A DNA stretch of 49,076 nucleotides from UBA1195 sp045598025 (lineage in GTDB: Bacteria > Bacteroidota > Bacteroidia > Bacteroidales > WCHB1-69). The position numbers and the translations under genes were made by a program. Positions 45,619 through 49,076 of the stretch are shown here, one piece after another (positions within the stretch are counted from its first letter, which is position 1; the number at the start of each line of letters is the position of its first letter). Location: assembly GCA_045598025.1 (NCBI GenBank), contig JAZLLH010000033.1, positions 1-49,076 on the forward strand, given 5' to 3'. The notes below the pieces were generated by a model, which saw nothing but the letters and a program-made list of their open reading frames with translations, was not told where the DNA came from and ran no database searches.

Positions 45619-46521
45619 ATGAAAAACAAACGAATATTTGTCATTTCATGTCTGGCTGTCTGCCTGATACTGCCGACAGCCTGCGTCACCAAACTAAACT
45701 ACTCGTCCGACTACTGCTGCGAAGGAGTCATACAATACGAAAATGCAGGACGTTATATTTCTGGAAACGGTCAGGCCTCCGGCATCCTTGACCTTGACAT
45801 CGAATGGTCGGTAGGCAGCGTCACCGTAGAACCATACGAAGGCTCGGAAGTCCGGTTTGAGGAAAGCGGGAGTGATTCCCTGCAGGCCGATGACCTTCTG
45901 CGCTACTGGGTGGAAGGCAGCACCCTGCACATCCGTTTCCGCAAAACCGGCCAATACCGGCTGACGGATAAGCGCTTCAAGCACCTTCTCGTTCAGGTAC
46001 CTGCAAACGGTCATTTGAACGAAGTGGAAATAAAAAGCATCTCGGCCGACCTCCGCCTGCAGCGGCTTTCCTGCCAACAATTGGAAGCAGAAAGTACTTC
46101 GGGAGAAGTGACAGTCAACGGAACGAACTGCGACGAATGCTCCATAAAAACCGTTTCGGGCGACATCGTCCTCACGGATGTAGCCTGCAGGGAACTGTCT
46201 GTGGAAAGCACCTCCGGAGAGATCCGGACAAAAGGAAAACTCGCCCCGGAGATTTCCATAAAAACGATTTCCGGTGACATTGACCTTTTTCTTGGAGAAG
46301 AAACCACCCGGATTGAAACTAAAAGTACTTCCGGACGCACCCTCATCCGTCTTCCGAAACAGAGCGGATTCGTATTGGACACCAAAACCACTACAGGAAA
46401 AGTATCCAGCGATTTCCCGGTAACTATCAATGGCACACAATACCAATACGGAAAAGGAGAAATCCGTATGTCGGCCGAAAGTATTTCCGGCAATATTCAC
46501 ATTGCAGAACAGTCATTTTAA
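45619..46521 (+). CDS. DUF4097-type beta-repeat lipoprotein
   Basis: A 300-residue protein with lipoprotein signal (MKNKRIFVIS to PTAC, Cys22). The body is a right-handed beta-type repeat with alternating STSGE and TVSGDI turns (AESTSGEVTVNG, IKTVSGDIVL, VESTSGEIRT, IKTISGDIDL, TKSTSGRTLI, SAESISGNIHI), the mark of DUF4097 adhesin-like domains. Function unknown; the family is often linked to envelope stress or adhesion. It sits between the DUF456 gene (20 bases) and an EFR1-type gene (6 bases). Confidence 0.85.
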   Translation: MKNKRIFVISCLAVCLILPTACVTKLNYSSDYCCEGVIQYENAGRYISGNGQASGILDLDIEWSVGSVTVEPYEGSEVRFEESGSDSLQADDLLRYWVEGSTLHIRFRKTGQYRLTDKRFKHLLVQVPANGHLNEVEIKSISADLRLQRLSCQQLEAESTSGEVTVNGTNCDECSIKTVSGDIVLTDVACRELSVESTSGEIRTKGKLAPEISIKTISGDIDLFLGEETTRIETKSTSGRTLIRLPKQSGFVLDTKTTTGKVSSDFPVTINGTQYQYGKGEIRMSAESISGNIHIAEQSF

Positions 46522-46527
46522 ACACAC

Positions 46528-47247
46528 ATGATCTATTATTTTTCCGGAACGGGCAACAGCAGATATGTAGCCCAACGATTGGCCGAAGCCCTCGGCGAAA
46601 CCCTCTGCGACATGGCATCGGATCCTATTGAGGACCGCAGCGAGAGGACCGGATTTGTGATGCCGGTTTATTATTGGGGCATTCCGAACCTTGTTCTTGA
46701 CTTTCTGAAAAATTTCAAAATCAAGGAGAAGTCTTACGTTTATCTCATTTTCACCTGCGGAGGCAGCACAGGTGCTGCGGGCAAAATGTTTGAAAAGGCG
46801 ATCGGACGGAAATGCGATGCACAATTTTCCGTCCTCATGCCCGATACCTGGACACCAATGTTCGATGTGAGCGACAAAGCCAAAATGGAAAGCATCCTTG
46901 ATGCCGCCGAGCCTGTCATCGGCAGCATCATTGACAAGGTGAAAACCAGAGAAAAAGGCGACTTCAACCGCCACAAGGGTTTCACACCGCTCACGCCTCT
47001 GGTCTACCCGTCCTATAAACGGCAGACAACGCGGAAGTTCACGGTCAGCGAGGCATGCATCGGCTGCGGACTTTGCGAGAAACTGTGTCCCTCAGGCATC
47101 ATCCGTCTGGAAAACGGAAAACCGCTGTGGACTTCCGACAAATGCGTTTTCTGCCTGGGCTGTCTGCACCGCTGCCCGGAGTTCGCCATTCAGTTCGGCG
47201 GAAAAACGAAGAAACACGGACAGTTCTATAATCCGAGGGTGAAATAA
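46528..47247 (+). CDS. EFR1-type flavodoxin-ferredoxin fusion protein
   Basis: A 239-residue protein joining an N-terminal flavodoxin-like domain (FMN phosphate loop YFSGTGNSRYVAQRL at 4-18) to a C-terminal pair of 4Fe-4S clusters: CIGCGLCEKLCP and CVFCLGCLHRCP at about 177-217. This is the EFR1 family layout. The protein should carry electrons between FMN and iron-sulfur partners in the cytoplasm; the partner is unknown. It ends the plus-strand run, six bases after the DUF4097 gene. The acquired restriction-modification patch starts right after its stop. Confidence 0.9.
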   Translation: MIYYFSGTGNSRYVAQRLAEALGETLCDMASDPIEDRSERTGFVMPVYYWGIPNLVLDFLKNFKIKEKSYVYLIFTCGGSTGAAGKMFEKAIGRKCDAQFSVLMPDTWTPMFDVSDKAKMESILDAAEPVIGSIIDKVKTREKGDFNRHKGFTPLTPLVYPSYKRQTTRKFTVSEACIGCGLCEKLCPSGIIRLENGKPLWTSDKCVFCLGCLHRCPEFAIQFGGKTKKHGQFYNPRVK

Positions 47248-47255
47248 GGGACTGC

Positions 47256-47399
47256 TCACCGCGCACCCTTGCGACGGTTGCACTCGCGGCAAAGCATCTG
47301 ACAGTTTTCGGCAATGGTGTGGCCACCGGCGTGCCACGGCGTGATGTGGTCGGCCTCCATCTGGCTCAAGTCGAAATGTTCGTGACACTTAAAACAAAT
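47256..47399 (-). pseudogene. C-terminal remnant of an HNH endonuclease
   Basis: Codons read C-F-K-C-H-E-H-F, MEADHITPW, GGHT.AENCQMLCRECNRRKGAR and stop. This is a complete HNH zinc-type core of the kind found in small nucleases, with the two Cys pairs and the DHITPW His. The residues before the first Cys (to 47444) are simply the other frame of the restriction enzyme gene end, so the nuclease lost its N-terminal part where the restriction gene was placed. It has no proper start. Confidence 0.7.
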
Positions 47400-48360
47400 G
47401 TTGTGTGAAAAGAATTGGGGGATTACCAATAAGTTGAATATCAAATTTCAGTGAGTTTTCCACCAATGTACTGGCGCTATGAATTCTGAAGCTGATTTGC
47501 CAACCTTCATCAAGAACCATAATCAAAGTTGTGTCAGAGTTATTTTTGTATTCCAGTTCTATGACTCGTGAAGGCATTTTTATCGCATCTGTTTTAGCAA
47601 TAGGCTTATTCCCATTTATGGTTTTGTTTAGTTTTCCATCAATATTGAAAGCCTTGACAACCACTAAATTATTTCTGTCTTCTTTGATTATTTTATAAAA
47701 TGCCTTCTGTCCTATCAGATAGTAAAGTAACTTTGCTGACAATTCGGGTTGTTCTGTGGTCAGGCGCAACATTTCTTTTTTAAACGCATCCAATAAAGGT
47801 TTATAAACCAGGCTTTGTTTTTCGTTTCCCAAATCCGACCATTTTAAATCGGGGATTTCTCGCCTCATCATGGAAATCCAATCAAAAACTTTGTTGATTT
47901 CAGAGAAATAGGTCTTTGAACATTGAGTTCCCATCCATTCTGCTCCAAAATCAATAGTTGGCGATATGCGGGAATGTTTGACTGCATCATGATTGTTTTT
48001 TGCAGAAATACCGATTTCCCAAACCGGATTTACATTTGGCCGCCATAAAATAATATCCCTTACATCGCCTATCTGTCCTTCAGAATCAGCTGCAATGCGA
48101 ATTTTTAAAACATCGTTTCTATTTTTTTCAATTGACAATCCCGGTTCAATTGCGATAAGTGTTTTAATAGTTTTGTTGGCTGCCGTGTCAAATTCCAGTT
48201 TCCTGTCAACGGATTGCATATCATAGCATGACTTTGCGTTGTCCAAGAAAGCATCATCTTGAAGTTCTACGTAATTCAACACGTTGGCTTTAAGATAATT
48301 GTAATAGCAATGTGCTATGCTGTATTCGAAGGCTTTCCCGTTTTCGACTTGACTTGGCAT
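47389..48360 (-). CDS. HaeIII-family type II restriction endonuclease
   Basis: A 323-residue protein that resembles the HaeIII endonuclease: NGKAFEYSIAH near the start, GQIGDVRDIILWR, VWEIGISAKNNHDAVKHSRIS, and DFGAEWMGTQCSKTYFSEI. The acidic and Lys residues of the D..E.K-type centre could be the Asp in GDVRD, Glu in WEIG and Lys in AKNN. HaeIII cuts GGCC, and the methyltransferase encoded directly upstream on the same strand (48363) has a target-recognition region like M.HaeIII, so GGCC is the likely site (inference). The gene starts two bases after the methyltransferase stop. It looks full length (HaeIII has about 320 residues). AT content and codon use differ from the flanking housekeeping genes, which points to acquisition. 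Confidence 0.85.
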   Translation of the reverse strand: MPSQVENGKAFEYSIAHCYYNYLKANVLNYVELQDDAFLDNAKSCYDMQSVDRKLEFDTAANKTIKTLIAIEPGLSIEKNRNDVLKIRIAADSEGQIGDVRDIILWRPNVNPVWEIGISAKNNHDAVKHSRISPTIDFGAEWMGTQCSKTYFSEINKVFDWISMMRREIPDLKWSDLGNEKQSLVYKPLLDAFKKEMLRLTTEQPELSAKLLYYLIGQKAFYKIIKEDRNNLVVVKAFNIDGKLNKTINGNKPIAKTDAIKMPSRVIELEYKNNSDTTLIMVLDEGWQISFRIHSASTLVENSLKFDIQLIGNPPILFTQHLF

Positions 48361-48362
48361 AC

Positions 48363-48938
48363 TTACAACGTATTTGTGAACTGTTTATACAGCGATTTTG
48401 CCATTTCATTTGCCAGTTTTACAGGAACAGCGTTGCCGATCATCTTATATCCAATGGCAATATTGTGATATAGGAAAATGAAATTGTCTGGGAAAGTCTG
48501 TATCCTTGCACATTCTCTGACACTTAACCTGCGATACAAAGATTCTTGTCCTTTCATAAATTCCCTTTCATTCTGATTGATGAAAGTCATTTTCGGAGCC
48601 TGCGGATGAATTGGTGCTTGACGTGCTTGAGCCTGAATGGTAAAGGATACCTCATCCCAACTACGAACCCTATTCCTTGACATATAAATGGAGGAAAAAC
48701 CGCCTGTCATATACTCATGATTCGGGAAACTCGGCTGTGCCCTATCGTAAAACAAGCCGTTTGGAACAGGTGTCGGATTGTTTGGTAAGTCAGCGATTGC
48801 ATCTCTGAGTGTGTATTTCTTTTTTAAAGGGTCAGGAAAAACATATTCTGCTTTTATGTCGTTTCTTACACCTATGAAAAATACTCTTTTCCTATCTTGA
48901 GGAACGCCATAGTCACAAGCATTCAACATTTTGAAATA
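48363..48938 (-). pseudogene. DNA cytosine-5 methyltransferase, 3' part, interrupted by an insertion element
   Basis: The 191 codons present hold motif VIII (QDRKRVFFIG), the target-recognition region, motif IX (RRLSVRECARIQTFPDNF) and motif X (YKMIGNAVPVKLA). The region FPNHEY, MSRNRVRSW and HPQAPKM closely resembles M.HaeIII, so GGCC methylation is expected. Motifs I, IV (the PCQ catalytic Cys) and VI are missing: upstream of YFKMLNACDYG the coding sequence stops at about 48938 where the terminal sequence of an inserted element begins. The rest of the gene may continue beyond the element outside the window. As it stands the enzyme cannot methylate. Confidence 0.85.
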
Positions 48939-48939
48939 C

Positions 48940-49076
48940 GAGACTGTCCGAAAATCTGTGTCATGTTGAAAAAATAATTACATTTGCAGCATGAAAGAAG
49001 AACGTAAAGAAAAAGCAGCAAGAACCCGGGCATACATGTCTGGATTACAGTCAGAGATAGACCGCATTATACCTGA
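48940..49076 (+). mobile_element. Left end of an insertion element inside the methyltransferase gene
   Basis: GAGACTGTCCGAAAATCTGT starts at 48940, exactly where methyltransferase coding stops, and is followed 51 bases later by an ATG of a new plus-strand frame. The end resembles, loosely, IS256-type terminal repeats (GA.A..GTCCG.A.AA.TGTGT). The family assignment is tentative; the right end, the target duplication and most of the element lie outside the window. Confidence 0.6.
48991..49076 (+). CDS. Start of a putative transposase, cut by the window edge
   Basis: An open frame of 28 codons from the ATG at 48991 (MKEERKEKAARTRAYMSG to the edge), Lys/Arg-rich as transposase N-termini often are. 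TACATTTG (48979-48986), a Bacteroidota -7 element, stands just upstream. I do not recognise the family from so short a stretch. Confidence 0.45.
   Translation, partial: MKEERKEKAARTRAYMSGLQSEIDRIIP

Noticed and set aside
1..49076. tRNA, rRNA, riboswitch or prophage genes
   Set aside because: No cloverleaf, 16S/23S-like stretch, conserved riboswitch core or phage structural gene was seen; the tail-fibre-like protein is a common Bacteroidota surface type and has no phage neighbours.

Overview
The window looks like a chromosomal segment of a Bacteroidales-type bacterium (phylum Bacteroidota). The evidence is a dense set of type IX secretion (T9SS) genes: the outer-membrane translocon SprA/Sov, the T9SS accessory protein PorZ, GldD, and at least four secreted proteins carrying T9SS type A or type B sorting domains. 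Promoters fit the Bacteroidota pattern (TTTG upstream of TAnnTTTG), and an EF-G2-type elongation factor paralog is present. No rRNA, tRNA or CRISPR array was seen.

Layout. (1) 1-5822, minus strand: an accessory cluster of surface proteins, comprising a tail-fibre-like protein, two lipoproteins, a gingipain-family (C25) peptidase with a T9SS signal and an outer-membrane-barrel-like protein that runs off the left edge. It holds the traces of a tandem duplication: a 47-codon internally deleted copy of the tail-fibre-like gene and a 14-codon remnant of a T9SS sorting domain just behind sprA. (2) 5823-15899, minus: a tight operon of dNMP-kinase-like/dCMP-deaminase fusion, GNAT-like protein, ruvA and sprA. 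(3) 16053-17781, plus: small membrane protein and sufS, ended by a hairpin shared with the converging gene. (4) 17854-27635, minus: a nine-repeat T9SS-secreted protein, then dnaJ, grpE, fumC, porZ and a type B sorting-domain protein. (5) 27817-35373, plus: a divergent-loop IMP dehydrogenase, a 1663-residue PKD-repeat adhesin with type B sorting domain, and an unassigned barrel-like protein behind a terminator. (6) 35406-39911, minus: kdsD, thioredoxin-fold protein, asnS, gldD. (7) 40057-43168, minus: EF-G paralog with a Phe in place of the catalytic His, and tatC. (8) 43273-47247, plus: TPR protein, DUF456 membrane protein, DUF4097 lipoprotein, EFR1-type flavodoxin/ferredoxin. (9) 47256-49076: an AT-richer acquired patch with an HNH nuclease remnant, a HaeIII-family restriction enzyme and the 3' part of its cytosine methyltransferase, which is cut off by the left end of an apparent insertion element.

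The secretion genes fit one process: SprA is the outer-membrane pore, PorZ acts at the cell surface on arriving sorting domains, and the C25 peptidase, repeat protein and two type B proteins are cargo. The points most worth a second look are the broken HaeIII-like restriction-modification locus with an intact nuclease, the apparently GTPase-dead EF-G, the kinase-deaminase fusion and the duplication scar next to sprA. Family names come from recognising motifs by eye; no database search was possible.
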